Below, piece by piece: positions 24,301-35,700 of a stretch of DNA of 64,000 bases. The DNA comes from Lumbricus terrestris (lineage: Eukaryota > Annelida > Clitellata > Crassiclitellata > Lumbricidae), in assembly GCA_949752735.1 (NCBI GenBank), contig OX457039.1, forward strand, positions 28,574,920 through 28,638,919. The letters are read 5' to 3'. How positions within the stretch are numbered: position 1 is the stretch's first letter; each line of letters begins with the position of its first letter. A model generated the notes under the pieces. The model worked only from the letters and a program-made list of their open reading frames with translations. It was not told the origin of the DNA and did no database searches. The translations under genes were made by a program, and so were the position numbers.

Positions 24301-26020
24301 ATAGTTACAAATTGCAATAACTATAATATCAGCTGTCTAAGATTAGCAGCAAGTATCCACCTATAGAGATTATACTTGTGAAGTCGATTAAATCAAATCG
24401 TCCGCTGCATAATGATTATGATGATTATGATCAGGTGATTGAAATAATAATATATCCGACGGTTGATTGTAGAAAGTGAGTGGCTTCGATCTCAAGTACA
24501 CTGCTCTCGTTGGAAAACCGAGCGAGATCACATATCGCTTTGCCGAACATGTTCTTACGCGAGAAAGCAGAAAGCTTGGATACACGGAACCATTGAAGAC
24601 CATGTACCTCATAGGGTAAGTCGATCCAGAATCCATTTATCAACAACTGCATGCAGTCTTTTAACGGACTTGCTGGATAAGTAAAGTTCGTCTAATGCAG
24701 CACAGAAGAGCGTCCTGAGTTAGCGCCAGAGGTAGGCTAGAGTTCCAGTCAATCGCTGAGTAAAGCACATTCTGTCTCCATCAATGCAGTCAATCTCATG
24801 GTTTTATCTCTGTCCATAGCCTGATGTCAGTTTAAGTCACATATTGGAATCTAAAATATCTTCGCAGGGTTAGTCTCTCTTTGTCTGTGTTTGTAATTCT
24901 GTAAACCCGTTCTTTTTTTCTGGTACATTTGGTTCGTCCAACACCAGTCTTGTATCCTGCGAACTTAGCTGAGTCAGTTGCACTACCTCTTACCATGTGG
25001 CATTTGTATTCCAACCTCTTACTATGTGGCATTTGTATTCCAACCTCTTACCATGTGGCATATGTATTCCAACCTCTTACCATGTGGCATTTCTATTCCA
25101 ACATCTTACCATGTGGCATTTGTATTCCAACCTCTTATCATGTGGCATTTGTATTCCAACCTCTAACCATGTGGCATTTGTATTCCAATCTCTTACCATG
25201 TGGCATTTGTATTCCAACCTCTAACCATGTGGCATTTGTATTCCAACCTCTTACCATGTGGCATTTGTATTCCAACCTCCTACTATGTGGCATTTGTATT
25301 CCAATAATGTATTTGAATTAAGATCTCAAGTCAATCGTAAAATTATAGTCTCCAAATTGTTAAAACTGAATTAGTTCAATGTCCAGCTGTCCTCTGCATG
25401 TGATGAGTAGAAAAGCACTGTGTACAGGCAACTACATTTAGCACTATTATAGCTGAACAAGAAGAAGAACTTTGTAGGCGTCCGGTCTCTCACTCATTTC
25501 TCTATTTAACCCATCGAATGTTCTCGCATTTCTACCGATCTATATTAAAGTAGGCACAGTTCCGCTAACTTGACTTGCTTTCAAACCACTGACCTATATT
25601 TACACGTGTGCAATTGACGTTTGTAGCGACGCACCAGCAACTGACATAGTCGGCTGCAATCTCTACCAACGCTACGTGAACCGACTGAAGAAACGTCGAA
25701 CGAATAATAACGCCTTAGTCGAGGGTGAGGTTCAGGATTCGAGGCTGATAGAACTCTACGACGATCAACTTCCGCCTTCCCGCAACGTTCCCGCCAGCTC
25801 CAAGTTCTTCCCCCAGACGGTCGACAAAGTCGAAGGCCTTCTCGTCTGCACCGGGGTCTACAAGAAAGGCACGTCACTCGAGGCGCAGGGAAAAGAAAAG
25901 AACTTTCACGGACATCGGGACTTTCCGAACTCCGCCGAACTCCAGAAACCGTTGGAAACGTTCGACGATGTTGATGCAGCCATCGATTTCATCCTGGAAA
26001 GAGAGACGGAAGGATTGTAG
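14659..26020 (+). CDS. HDHD5: HAD-superfamily hydrolase, HDHD5/CECR5-like (9 exons)
   Basis: Exons: 14659-14865 (candidate), 18044-18238, 20014-20126, 21146-21236, 22057-22099, 22847-23021, 23918-23963, 24473-24615, 25627-26020. Phases agree throughout, giving 399 residues from exons 2-9, or 468 with exon 1. HAD motifs are intact: DVDG (motif I nucleophile and acid/base Asp, exon 2), VAFVTNS (motif II), VGKPS (motif III Lys, exon 8), GDAPATD (motif IV, exons 8-9). Family signatures include DFPRIE, VVLLGEPKRWESSLQLL, ACNMDL, YGHGAFLVCIEALYRKVSG and the C-terminal LLVCTGVY with FHGHRD. Human HDHD5 has this same order; the family is a probable mitochondrial HAD phosphatase whose substrate is not established. 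The N-terminus is the uncertain part. Introns hold several DNA transposons, a SINE and a minisatellite. Confidence 0.9.
15010..15186. mobile_element. hAT-like MITE (CAGTGCTTAAAGT family), intron 1
   Basis: The ends CAGTGATTAAAGTATGG and (reversed) CAGGGCTTAAAGTATGG bracket 177 bp. The flanks CGTTTACC and CCATTACC match at 6 of 8 positions. The interior repeats GGACG-CC blocks (AAGTGCCTGGACGG, AGCGCCTGGACGCC). A better preserved copy is at 42983-43161. Confidence 0.75.
15187..16030. other. HDHD5 intron 1, unremarkable part
   Basis: Non-coding intronic DNA with an (AT)n tract at about 15752-15797. No exon is supported. Confidence 0.45.
16031..16240 (+). mobile_element. tRNA-derived SINE in HDHD5 intron 1
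   Basis: The head carries an A box (TGGCCGAGTGGGTTGG) and a B box (GGGTTCGATTCCC), and the CCCGG stem of the T arm is visible. The body then ends at GCCGCTATATAAATATGC with a GATTACATTTACATT tail. The head differs from the SINE at 2631-2831 while the 3' tail is related, so more than one SINE family uses this tail. Confidence 0.8.
16757..17981. mobile_element. hAT-like element, 1225 bp, HDHD5 intron 1
   Basis: An exact 8-bp duplication TTAACAGT flanks it (16749-16756 and 17982-17989). The terminal inverted repeats are TAGACCTGGGAGT on both ends. Both subterminal regions are rich in AAGTCGACTT/AAGTCGG motifs. No transposase frame is recognised, so it is a non-autonomous copy. Confidence 0.85.
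18044..18238 (+). CDS. HDHD5: HDHD5 exon 2 (HAD motifs I and II)
   Basis: Acceptor GTGTTCAG ends at 18043. The 65 codons begin PRFGICFDVDGVL and contain the nucleophile Asp of DVDG and motif II FVTNS. The exon ends phase 0 at CGG/GTTGGT, a weak donor chosen because it aligns without gap to the human protein across the junction (LSGFTGVR-VSTQ). Confidence 0.9.
18421..19587 (+). mobile_element. Degraded mariner-like element in HDHD5 intron 2
   Basis: Inverted ends CAGGGTGGGCTAAAAGGTAA and (reversed) CAGGATGGGCCAAAAAAAGT delimit it, with imperfect similarity for up to about 200 bp inward. TA is present at the left flank; the right flank is CA. The plus strand retains transposase relics: an N-terminal-like piece from 18871 (MAKVSVTDKMCIQTLHWKG) and the C-terminal catalytic block PKSPDLDLMDYQVWREI near 19075-19125, related to the SPDLNPVDY motif of mariner transposases. 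Confidence 0.8.
20014..20126 (+). CDS. HDHD5: HDHD5 exon 3
   Basis: Acceptor CTGTTACAG. It encodes VSTQMLIQAPGPLEIF...LVVGQGKLQEIATE and ends phase 2 at GA/GTATCC. This corresponds to the human segment around the SGQG turn of the cap domain. Confidence 0.88.
20640..20965 (+). mobile_element. LINE 3' end with C-terminal ORF remnant
   Basis: A decayed frame reads RRSLRSAARGGYLVPF and, after a shift, MGPAIWNGF, the usual C-terminal region of CR1/L2-like ORF2 proteins. It is followed by GGGAGCGCCTCTGAGTAG...GGGGCGCTATATAAAT and a GATTGATC simple tail. It lies in HDHD5 intron 3. Confidence 0.8.
21146..21236 (+). CDS. HDHD5: HDHD5 exon 4
   Basis: Acceptor CTTCCTACAG and donor GTT/GTAAGT. It encodes LGFKNVCTIEDVAEAYPLLD and MIDHDNRRKV, matching human LGFRNVVTVDEL and LDMVD. 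Phase 2 in, phase 0 out. Confidence 0.92.
21283..21376. repeat. (AT)n with ATAATTAT interruptions
   Basis: Palindromic AT tract of about 90 bp in HDHD5 intron 4, starting 46 bp after exon 4. Confidence 0.9.
22057..22099 (+). CDS. HDHD5: HDHD5 exon 5 (43 nt micro-exon)
   Basis: Acceptor TTTCGACAG and donor GAGG/GTATGT. It encodes AVHGYVEKDFPRIE, matching the conserved DFPRIEG of human HDHD5. Phase 0 in, phase 1 out. Confidence 0.9.
22225..22430 (+). mobile_element. LINE 3' end fragment, HDHD5 intron 5
   Basis: CAGCTCTGGAATGAGCTTCC corresponds to the LWNELP motif of LINE ORF2 C-termini. It is followed by a degraded tail GGGAGCACCTCTGATTAG...AGACGCTATATAGAT. Confidence 0.65.
22470..22776. mobile_element. 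hAT-like MITE, 307 bp, HDHD5 intron 5
   Basis: An exact 8-bp duplication TCATAAAT flanks it (22462-22469, 22777-22784). The ends are CAGAGGCGCC and GGCGCCGCTG. The subterminal motif GTGCGTACAG is repeated five to six times, mostly at the right end. Its right boundary is 70 bp from exon 6. Confidence 0.85.
22847..23021 (+). CDS. HDHD5: HDHD5 exon 6
   Basis: Encodes VVLLGEPKRWESSLQLLVDV, a Pro-rich loop and HIPVIACNMDLQF. Acceptor TTATTAG (22846), donor CCAAG/GTATAC. Phase 1 in, phase 2 out. Confidence 0.92.
23288..23335 (+). mobile_element. Retroposon tail variant
   Basis: GAGCGTCTCTGAACGGTTCACC...GAGGCGCTTTATAAAT followed by ATACAATACAATAC. The same variant occurs reversed at 44289-44326. 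Confidence 0.65.
23918..23963 (+). CDS. HDHD5: HDHD5 exon 7
   Basis: Encodes YGHGAFLVCIEALYR, matching human FGHGTFLLCLETIYQ. Acceptor TTGCTTTTCAG, donor AGG/GTAAAA. Phase 2 in, phase 0 out. Confidence 0.92.
24473..24615 (+). CDS. HDHD5: HDHD5 exon 8 (motif III lysine)
   Basis: Encodes KVSGFDLKYTALVGKPSEIT and ends in MYLIG before the motif IV Asp. Acceptor TTGATTGTAG, donor ATAGG/GTAAGT. Phase 0 in, phase 2 out. Confidence 0.92.
24990..25310. repeat. 29-bp minisatellite, about 11 units, HDHD5 intron 8
   Basis: Units contain CATGTGGCATTTGTATTCC and are nearly identical. The 29-bp period shifts the frame each unit, so long open frames appear in all three plus-strand frames. They are not coding. 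Confidence 0.95.
25627..26020 (+). CDS. HDHD5: HDHD5 exon 9 (motif IV and C-terminus)
   Basis: Completes GDAPATDIVGCNLYQRYVN, then a variable linker with KKRRTNNN, then VEGLLVCTGVYKKG and NFHGHRDFP, ending at TAG 26018-26020. Acceptor GTTTGTAG ends at 25626. The linker is longer and more basic than a compact HAD core needs, as in vertebrate homologues. Confidence 0.93.
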
Positions 26021-27040
26021 TCGCCTGGAAAAAAGAACTGAAAACGTCCGATGTGAGGGGGGTTAGGATTTAACAGAACGTTAGTCACTGGCTCATGATT
26101 TAGATCAAACGACTACTAAAAACGGTATGAATGGCCTATATATGAACCTACTGCATGGCCTTTTAGACTAGCGTATGATCTGTTCTGTAACATAAGCATG
26201 TGGCTCAGTTGCATATGCATAGCCTAAACAAGCCCCTCTATAGACTATAGGCACGAACCCATTCGGGGCCTATGCATAGACTTATTATTTTTAGCTAGAG
26301 AACATCAAGAACATACAGTTGATTGGATATAACGGTCTGTGAAGAATTCTTAGGCTATTCTTCTGTGCACTTTATGAGACATACATGTACATTGCTAGGT
26401 CCAGGAACGAGGCTTCGTGGCTCACAAACACTAACGACGGTGACTTATAAGCTCATAAAAACTACTCTGCATGATTCAATGTGGTTCGGACTACATTTTT
26501 ATGTTTTTTTTCTATTCTACGGCTTTTATAGTATATCTGATTACAATATCGATAATGATAATGATAATAATAAAAAATGGAAATACAAACGCGGAGAAAT
26601 GTGTGTGGTCATGTGGTGCGATGAGCTGTCTCGATCATGCATGTAGGCTGTATAGGGAAGCACCAATGCCGATGGGGCAGAGCAGGAGAGTGGAGGGAAA
26701 GAAAGGGGAGGAGGAGCATTGCCCCACACGAGAGCTGCGCAGGTGGAGCTAGAAGTGGAAGAGGAGAGGGAATTGGGGAAAAAGGTTGATTGTAAGAGAC
26801 CATAATAGCGCAGCATAGGCCTACTCCTTAGCTATATTTAAATTGGTAAAACCAAGCCGAAGTCGTGCAATTAATCACTCTGTAAGATGATCGAGAAAGA
26901 AGATGCAGATCTTTTATGGTAACGCTTCCAGATGTAGATCTAAGTTTCTAAAAAATTTCTGTCCGTATATAAATTTGTGAAAGAAATAGTTTGCTCTTTA
27001 AGTTAGCATGGCATGCTAAACCAGCATCTATTCTCGTAGT
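26021..27040. other. HDHD5 3' flank
   Basis: Presumed 3' UTR and spacer. An AATAAA lies at about 26569 but falls in an AT-rich simple repeat, so the polyadenylation site is not certain. No further exon is seen. Confidence 0.4.
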
Positions 27041-27311
27041 CAGTGGAGGCGCCAGTTTTTCAGGTTTTGGGGGGCTGAATCCTCGCCGAAATTATCCATT
27101 TTCATACGCCAAAATTTCTGACGACCTTTTTTAGTCATCCGGGCGGCAATTTCATATTAGGGGGTGGTGGATCTATTTAATTTGTTTAGAGGGAGGGCTT
27201 ATAATCGTGGAAATATTTCAGTTTTACATGCCTTTTTTAGGGGGCTTAGCCCCCGGATGGTCTTATTTAGGGGGCTTAACCCACTAACCCCTTCCTGGCG
27301 CCGCTATACTG
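27041..27311. mobile_element. hAT-like MITE, 271 bp
   Basis: The ends are CAGTGGAGGCGCCAG and (reversed) CAGTATAGCGGCGCCAG. The flanks CTCGTAGT and CTCGCTGT match at 6 of 8. The interior contains GACGACCTTTTTTAGTCATCC, also seen in the element at 58545-58858. Confidence 0.7.
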
Positions 27312-27459
27312 CTCGCTGTGACAAATGTAGAACTTGGCAAATAATTCAAAATTATTAATTTTTGTTTAAGTAGCAAAATTATTAACCTGAATTGGTTCGC
27401 TGCAGGCTCAATTTGCAATCATTGCAGTCGTGTACAGTGACTGTACAATCTTTTTTCAT

Positions 27460-27880
27460 AGGCCTCTGCTTTGACGACCTCACAGTCATTAGTTACATCA
27501 TGACGCTTGAAGCCCAATAAAATGACAGTCTCTCATATGCAATTTTTATTCTGTTCCGGGAACTTTCATGGCCAATTAGGCACAAAGGACAAATAGACGG
27601 CTGACGATCAATCGACCGTTAAGATGCAGTCAACTGTGACGTTGACGTTGAAGACGATGGCGACATCTGTTGAGAAGCGACATAACAAACGCTGTCGATT
27701 GCGAATAGTGTTGAAGAGAATGCATTTGACAGGCGACAGAGAATATCGGTCGGATGGAGAGAATGATGCATGAAGGAGGATGGAGGGGAGTCATATGTAA
27801 GAGCATATGATCTGATGAAAAGGCAATTATGGGTTTTGAGAGGTTGCAGCTGCCGGGAAGAAAAATTTCTTGAGTGGTAG
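27460..27880. repeat. Duplicated module, copy 1 (downstream of GATA)
   Basis: It matches 30700-31100, with a core from about 27617 to 27860 that is almost identical. The minus-strand frame across the core is open in both copies and differs by one in-frame triplet insertion. No known domain is recognised. Confidence 0.75.
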
Positions 27881-28554
27881 GCATGAAGATGATGCAAATT
27901 ATACAAAAGAAATGGACAGAAGAGGAAGGAGGAGATGAGAGGGAAGGCTGCAGTCCAGGAAGGAGGTGAGTATTTGTCTAGAACGGCTATAATACATCTG
28001 TCTGTCGTTGTCCAAAGAGGTTTCGTCTTCTGCCAATGACGTCTAGCAGCTTTTAGGTCGAGTCGAAGCCACACGGTCTTCATACAAAGACGTAGACAAT
28101 AACATTTCCTGGAAGCATGGCTTAGCTGCTTGAAGTCGCCATTTGACCCCCCCCACGAGTGCATTGTGTGGAATTACAGACTGTTCTATTCCCATAATTC
28201 CTCTCATCATCCAGTGGTCAAAAGGATAACATTATTAGTAGGCTTAGTATAGTTCAAATTTTTCAGTCGTGTTTTGCCCGTAGCATCCATTACAACAAGT
28301 GAAGACCCGTAGCCTACTATGGTAATGGTGACACTCTGGCGCATAGAGCTCTGACACGGGATTGCTTCGCGCAGCTCTCGAAAGGTTCACTCAGCCTAAC
28401 ATTCGACATAATGTGATGATTATGGCTCTGGTGAAGTAAGCAGCAGGACGTGATGGAGGCCTTGCATGGCTGCCAGACAGTTAAATTTGACTTTACAGTG
28501 TGCGTTGTTATCATTGTGATTGTAATTTTGTACTGCGGTGTCAGTTTGAAATTA

Positions 28555-28900
<346 letters not shown>

Positions 28901-28935
28901 TAATTTGTTTTAAGTTTGAGAACATAACATTGTAT

Positions 28936-28941
28936 TTTATT
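28936..28941 (-). terminator. Possible GATA poly(A) signal
   Basis: TTTATT on the plus strand gives AATAAA on the minus strand, 450 bp beyond the GATA stop codon. Supported only by position. Confidence 0.25.
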
Positions 28942-28954
28942 TACCTATAGGCCT

Positions 28955-29005
28955 ACTGGTGTTGACGAGAATACGTTTGACAGGCGACATAGTATAGGAG
29001 GTAAT
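28955..29005. repeat. Third, diverged fragment of the duplicated module
   Basis: TTTGACAGGCGACA and adjoining bases match the core of the copies at 27460 and 30700. The minus frame keeps ILCRLSNVFSST against [12 protein letters not shown]. Confidence 0.55.
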
Positions 29006-29390
29006 ATCAAAATACACTTGCATTGTCTGTGCATTGTCTGTGTCTGTACGAGAGTGTTAGGAGTCATAATTATGTTATACAATTCGGTGGCGCATGCATG
29101 AGGCTGAACTGAGGGTCGAGTTATGGTTTTGTAGCCCATAGGCCCTACACTTCTCCGTTTTCATGGTCAAGTGAAACATCTCAGTGCGTAATGCCGTGCA
29201 TTCACTAGGTCTACTATTTAGAAATGAGTTTCATAACAATTAATACAGCAAAATAAACTTTAATTTGACTCGATGCGAGTAAGCACCGACACTTTTGATA
29301 CTCAACAAAATTATTCAAATAAATCATGAAAGTTAAAATAAATGAATCGGCTCCTCTTCAAATGGCCCCAAGTCCCCAACAAGTCTTAAG

Positions 29391-29753
29391 TCACTGCCAG
29401 CTTACACTTTCGGACAACCCCAGATGTCTGTGATCACTTATAGGGGCGCAGAAGGGTGAGAATGCCCTCTGCTGATTTACAACTGAACCTCCGCTGTGCG
29501 CATGCGTTTGAATCTGCGTGAACTGAAAGTATGACGAGTGATTGACATTTGTTGTGCAATCATTGTTGCATGGCGCTTTTTGAAATGCCGTTGATTGACA
29601 GACCGAGGTCCCTGCTTGTCCTGCCTTTGTATCGCGCTGTTTTCCACTGCCATCCTGCATGAAGGTAAAATTCTTCGCTATTTTCGGTTTTCTTGAATGT
29701 TTTCTGTTGCGTGACTGGATGACGTCCTTTTTCATGGTAACTGGTCGATCAAT
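29391..29753 (-). CDS. GATA exon 5 (basic tail and C-terminus)
   Basis: Acceptor CTGCTTTTTAG. It begins [18 protein letters not shown], completing the C-finger DNA-binding region, then a Ser/Gln/His-rich tail to the stop at 29391-29393. Confidence 0.93.
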   Translation of the reverse strand: MDRPVTMKKDVIQSRNRKHSRKPKIAKNFTFMQDGSGKQRDTKAGQAGTSVCQSTAFQKAPCNNDCTTNVNHSSYFQFTQIQTHAHSGGSVVNQQRAFSPFCAPISDHRHLGLSESVSWQ

Positions 29754-32700
29754 CTAAAAAGCAGAATGTTTAATTTACCAATCAATCAAACAATCCAAAT
29801 TTATGTAGCGCCTCTTGATGGTATCTACCCAGAGGCGCTCTCGGCCGAGATCAAGCGAAAAAAGCATTTATAAATGAACGTCACAGGCGACACAGCAGAA
29901 ATGACACAAATCATGCAAATAAGTCCGCGATTTTCTAAATCATATGGCTCGTCACATTCCGCAGCAATAAGAATTTGCGTCAACTTTTGTTATTTTATGT
30001 ATCTCATTAATAAAAATTGAAGTTCTCCAGACATTATTAGACCTTTCGCAGCTATAGGGCTATAGGCTATGACTCGATATTCGATAAGCTTGCCGCTGTC
30101 ATAAAGCAAAATGTTTCTAATATTTGAACTGCAAAATTACATTTGGCTAAATGCGTCTGATTTACGGTAGCCTAAATTCCAAGATCCATCACTGTTAAAT
30201 ATAAAATAAAAGTATCTAAATAAATATATCAAGCCTAGACTATGCTCTTATTCCTCGGTCATTTAGGCTACCTATCATACGAACCGCAGAGCATAGACTA
30301 TAATTACAGGCCTTCAAAGCAGTCCAAAGCACTTAATTCTGCATCAATTTGGTGAGTAGGCCTAATAATTGTAGGCTTCATTTATACCAACCCTTGTAGA
30401 TTAATGAACTGTACTTCGTATTTTAACCATTGTAAAGTAACCGTTGTAATAGAGCATCCCGTATATGAAGTCCCCATCAGCGCATGCATCAATTACAAAC
30501 GTCCTGCAGACCTCTCATCCCTTTGACACCATTACCTGTTTTTCACCATTAGCACCGTTAGCAGACTGTCACTCTAACGCCTAAAACGTCACGCATGAGC
30601 TGCATTTGCTCATATACCGCATCGCTTTCCTAGTCAGGTACCGGTAACCTCTTCTGTAATTGTAGGCCTACCATCCTTGCAACCATCGCTTTTCAAATCC
30701 TTTTGACGACCTCAACCTTCGACGGCTTCTTTCGTCGTAATTAGCTACCCAACAAAATGACTGTCTTTCAGCTGAAATTTTTATTCGGTTCCGGGAACGT
30801 TCACAGTCAATTAAGCACAAAAGACGAATAGACGGGTGACGATCAACCGACCGTTAAGATGCAGTCAACTGTGACGTTGACGTTGAAGACGATGGCGACA
30901 TCTGTTGAGAAGCGACATAACAAACGCTGTCGATTGCGAATAGTGTTGAAGAGAATGCATTTGACAGGCGACAGAGAATATCAGACGGATGGAGAGAACG
31001 ATGCATGAAGGAGGATGGAGGGGAGTCATATGTAAGAGCATATGATCTGATGATGAAAAGGCAATTATGGGTTTTGAGAGGCTGCAGCTGCCGAGAAGAA
31101 AATCTGTTGAAAAGTAAATAGAGGAAGATCTTCCAATTACACAAAAGAAATCGGCAGAAGAAAAGAAAAGATGGCACTGCAGTCCAGGAACCGAAGAATC
31201 GTTGGACAAACTCAACGCATACAACATTCGCTCATGAGACATGAGCACAAAATTCATATACTCATCCCCATTGAGTTTCGTCAGTTTCACTCCTACTAGA
31301 AGACACAGACAACTTCCAATGTCTGAATCATAGTATATATCTTTGCAGGTTTAAGAAATAATACTTTATCAACTTAATCATCGATCACTGGTTGATCTAT
31401 AGTCACCTAGACTCCTAAAGAATAAGGGTCGGGGGAAGGGCGTATAAACGTGCGTCCTACCAACGACCACCGAGGGTCGTAGCGCAGAGCTGGGGTCAAG
31501 TGAGTGCATGCGCCACTTTCGACGCAAGAAATTGTTTGTATTGTAACATTGCAATGACACCATTTTATTTTAAGCTGTCATCTCAACGAAATTGCTCTGC
31601 TGTTTCAGTGCTGAAAAGAGTGGTCTATTGCTCTAATAAACATACTTATAATTATGACAGTTTCTTTTTGAGTTTCCACATTGTAGCCTAATGGTACCGT
31701 GCTAAGCAGTCATTTAAAATTTAAAATAATTAAATTACTCTATTATTTCAGTGCTGATAAAGGGAGTGGTTTAAGATTTCAATAAATATAATTATAATTA
31801 GATCTAAAATAATAATTTTCTTATTTATCAAGTTCAGCAACGCATTTCTGCTACTGCATGACTGTAATAATGAATAATTGCAAACGGGATTAGTCTATGA
31901 TTATATTATATGCTTTGCTGCACTTAATCACTGTAGTCATCTTATCTCTGTTGTTCGAGAACAGCACTGAATTGCTGACCAGTAGGCTATAGCCTACAAT
32001 TAGTAAGAATTAGGCCTACTACCAGACAATACAAGATTGGTAAAATAGGTAGTAATGGATGTTATTTTACTATGTGCATAGGAAACACCATTTTGAAATT
32101 TGACAGTTCAAGATTTGAGAGATAGCACTGGAGCGGAGTCATGCATTCGACTGTGAAAAATAGCATTTGATTCAATATTAACGATAAGTTTCATCCACTA
32201 TAATAATGATAGTAGGCTATTACATATTACATAATCATAGCCTACGCACAATAGTAAATAATATCACGGTATATTATAGCAGTTCGTGCAATGCAATGAA
32301 ATATAATGTAAACAGCAACTAAAACCTATTAGCATTTGTGAAGAGAATGCGATGACTTACGCTGTGCAGTTTGAAGTAGAGACCGCATGCGTTGCAAACC
32401 GTGTCTCCGTTCTGTCTTCGGCGCCATAAAGTTGTCAGACTGGTTCCACAGTTCGCACAAGACGTGTTCGTTCGGCGAATAGCAGTCTAGAAAACTCACC
32501 CATCAGACATACGTATGAACATATAGGCCTAATAATATCGAGATGTTCATAAACGCACAATCTTCATGCTGTGTTTGGTAACAGTTGTCATGCACGTGAC
32601 AATGTCCGTGTGGCCGGTCTTCTGGACGCTTTTCATAATTATTATAAAAATTAATTGCTTTGTCCAGTTTAACCTACTGTACACCGAGATTCCAAAAAAG

Positions 32701-35700
32701 TAAGCCAACATTTTTTTCATATAATTATCTCTAGTGCCTGATAATATATCACGCTAAAATGTTCCAAATATTTAGAGAAGTGGACCAAGAATATGATTCC
32801 AAAATTTCATGAGGTAAAGTTGAACGGATAAAAAGATATGAATCTTTCAACTTCATAATATGCTGAGATTTCAGTTTACAAGCAATTTTCTGTTAGATTC
32901 AATAAAATGTAAGTCAAACTGTTTTTCTTGCATCTCTAATGCCTGATGACTAATCATGCTAAAATTTTCCAGATATGTAGAGAATTGAATAGCAATATGA
33001 TTCCAACAGTTTGGTTTGATTATTTAATTAAATAAGATGCTCAAAATGTCCTCCTCCTGCTTGCACGCAAGCCTGGAGGCGCTGGCGCCATTGGGCAACA
33101 GCATCGTCGATTATCCTCTGGTCCAGATAATCTCACACTTCCATCAAGCGCTGCTTCAGATCGTTTATACCATAAATTGTTGTCTACTCGGTCTTGCATC
33201 AAGTTCCACACTTTATAGTCGACAGGATTCAAATCTGGGCTGTTCGCAGGCCATAATGTGGGAGAAATGAAGTCTGGCGTCTCTCTTGTCAGCATTTCAA
33301 TGGTTTCTTTGGCTCTGTGGGCTGGGGCACTGTCCTGTTGAAAAAAAGCCTTCTGGGGGCTAGATTTCTGATTACAGGTAGAAGATGTTGTGACATTAGA
33401 CCGTCGCGATAATAGGATCCATTAATTTTTACTCTGCATGAAGACCAAAATTCGAAACTATCAAGCGTCGAAACCGCAAAGAACACCATAACAGACTTGA
33501 TGAAAACTGAAGTTTCTGGAGATGAAGTTGAAATATTCATATCTTTCTATCCGTTCAAATTTATGACTTGATATTTTGGAATCCTATTCTTGGCTCAATT
33601 CTGTAAATATTGGGAAAATTTTAGCATGGTTAATTATCAGGCCATAAAGATACCGGGTACTGAAAAAGTTTGACTTACATTTTATTGAATCTAAGAGAAA
33701 ATTGCTTGTAAACTGAAATTTCGGTGTATGAAGTTGAAAGATACATATCTTTTTATTCGTTCAACTTTATCTCATGAAATCTTGGAATCATATTCTTGGT
33801 CTAATTCTCTAAGTAGTTGGAAAATTGTAGCGTGATATGTTATCAGGCATTGGAGATATATATGAAAAATAATTTGGCTTACTTTTTTGAATCACGGTGT
33901 ATATAGATATAGTTTGGAATTTATACCATGATGCGTATGGCGGTCACATCAAAATCACAAGACAATTATCCACTTTGAGTTTTATAGAAGACAATAATAA
34001 GAATGAGAATGCATGCGCTGTCACAAGCAGACTGCTGCCTGTGATAGCCATCATCAAATTACGCAAGACGACGTAATTCATAGCGTTGTGACCATGCACT
34101 GTCCCAGCATTTGAAAGCGTTTCAAATAAATGTAACGCCGTTAATTGGGTCTAGACAAAAACCTAACTTTGCTGAGTCGGTTCAAAATCCAGATAAGCTT
34201 AACTAAGAAAACCAGTCATATGACTTTGGAATGATCTGCCTGCTGAATTACGATTTTTTCAGTTCCTCCACCATCATTACTAATCACATATCACCTTTCT
34301 CAGGCTCCTCTGTCCATCACACCTCGAGCTTTTCATTCGAAACTTAAGACGCTCCTTTTCAAGAACTCTTACCCTGTCTCATCTGATCCTCCACCCTCCA
34401 ATTCTCGGCTCAGACGACACCCGCCTTGATAGCTGTTCCGCCCCTCTGATCCCATGCACGGTAACTCGACCCGGACCACCAGGTCCACCATGGACTATAC
34501 GCTTACGGACAATCCTAACTCAACGCAGCGCTCATGAATAAGCTGATGCCCCGCGATTGGCTTTCGAGTAACGGTTTAGAAATTTTGAGATTACGATTAC
34601 GATTACAATTACGATGTGAAATAGGCTTTTGAAGACACGAATCTTAGCGCAACGGGAGAGAAAGAGAACAAGGATAAAGACCTTGCAAGCGCTAAGCCTA
34701 AAGAGTTTCTAATTTTTATATTAAATATTATAGGATATGATATATGCTACAGTGTTACACAATGGATACTCAGCGAGCATTGATAGATGAGTGATGATTA
34801 AACCGTCTAAAGTATTTGAGACTTCCTTCCAACAAACGTCATAAAGCGAAACTGACAGGAATTGATTTGAGAACGAGAAAAGGAAATTTTCGAGGAAACA
34901 TTATATGTTGATAACTTGATAAGCTTATGATTTTTATGTTTCCACATGATCAGCAAAAGCAAGTAAAGAAAACTGCGCACATTTTGCAAATTCGTGGAAG
35001 AGTATTCCAGCGTGCAGACCCTTTTAGAAGTCGTTGTTGAGCCAGGAACTTGAGTAAAGAAGACTAAAGTTTGACATCAACTGACAAAATAATAATAATA
35101 TATTTTTATTGACTGACCGTTCTGCGTTTTGGCTTCGTGAGTGGTCGGCTGTGTCCGTTGACCTTGAAGTAGAGTCCACAGGCGTTGCACAGATGATGTC
35201 CGGTGCCATCTCTTCGCCAAAGAGGAGTCGTCTTTGTTCCACAATTGACACACTGTCGCACATCTTTTCAATGTAAAAGAAACAAACGACGACATCAGTG
35301 ATATCACCGGTTATAGAATTCGATTTGAAGCACTGCTTCTTCAGATTGCGAGCATTGTGTTTACATCGTTTAGCATATTTGAATAATTGTAAACCCGAAC
35401 AATTCTCAGCTGATTGAAAAATATGAGTGGCATATTTAAAAGAATAACATATAAAAGAAGTGTTGCATTAAGAAATTATGGGAATTTGTGACATATTTTG
35501 TATTTAAAAATAAACAATAAATCAGACAACACTGATTTGTTTTCTATTATAAATCTAAAATTTTCCATCAGCTAAGTGTCCAACTGTCCATGCATGTAAA
35601 TTAAATTACCTGGAAAGAATTGAACTTTGGGCAAATGAAACCCGCGTGTGATACAAATGCGGTCTTTAAAATTCAGAAGGGCGTTACAGCTGCACTATGG

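Noticed and set aside
24929..25321. Overlapping plus-strand frames repeating the WHLYSNL motif
   Set aside because: A 29-bp minisatellite rotating through all three frames.
27619..28164. 181-codon minus-strand frame
   Set aside because: Partly shared with copy 2 of the duplicated module, so reported as a repeat; no domain, splice signal or codon support for a gene.
35077..35307. Alternative frames over the GATA N finger
   Set aside because: Only the third frame gives the zinc finger and matches splice phases.
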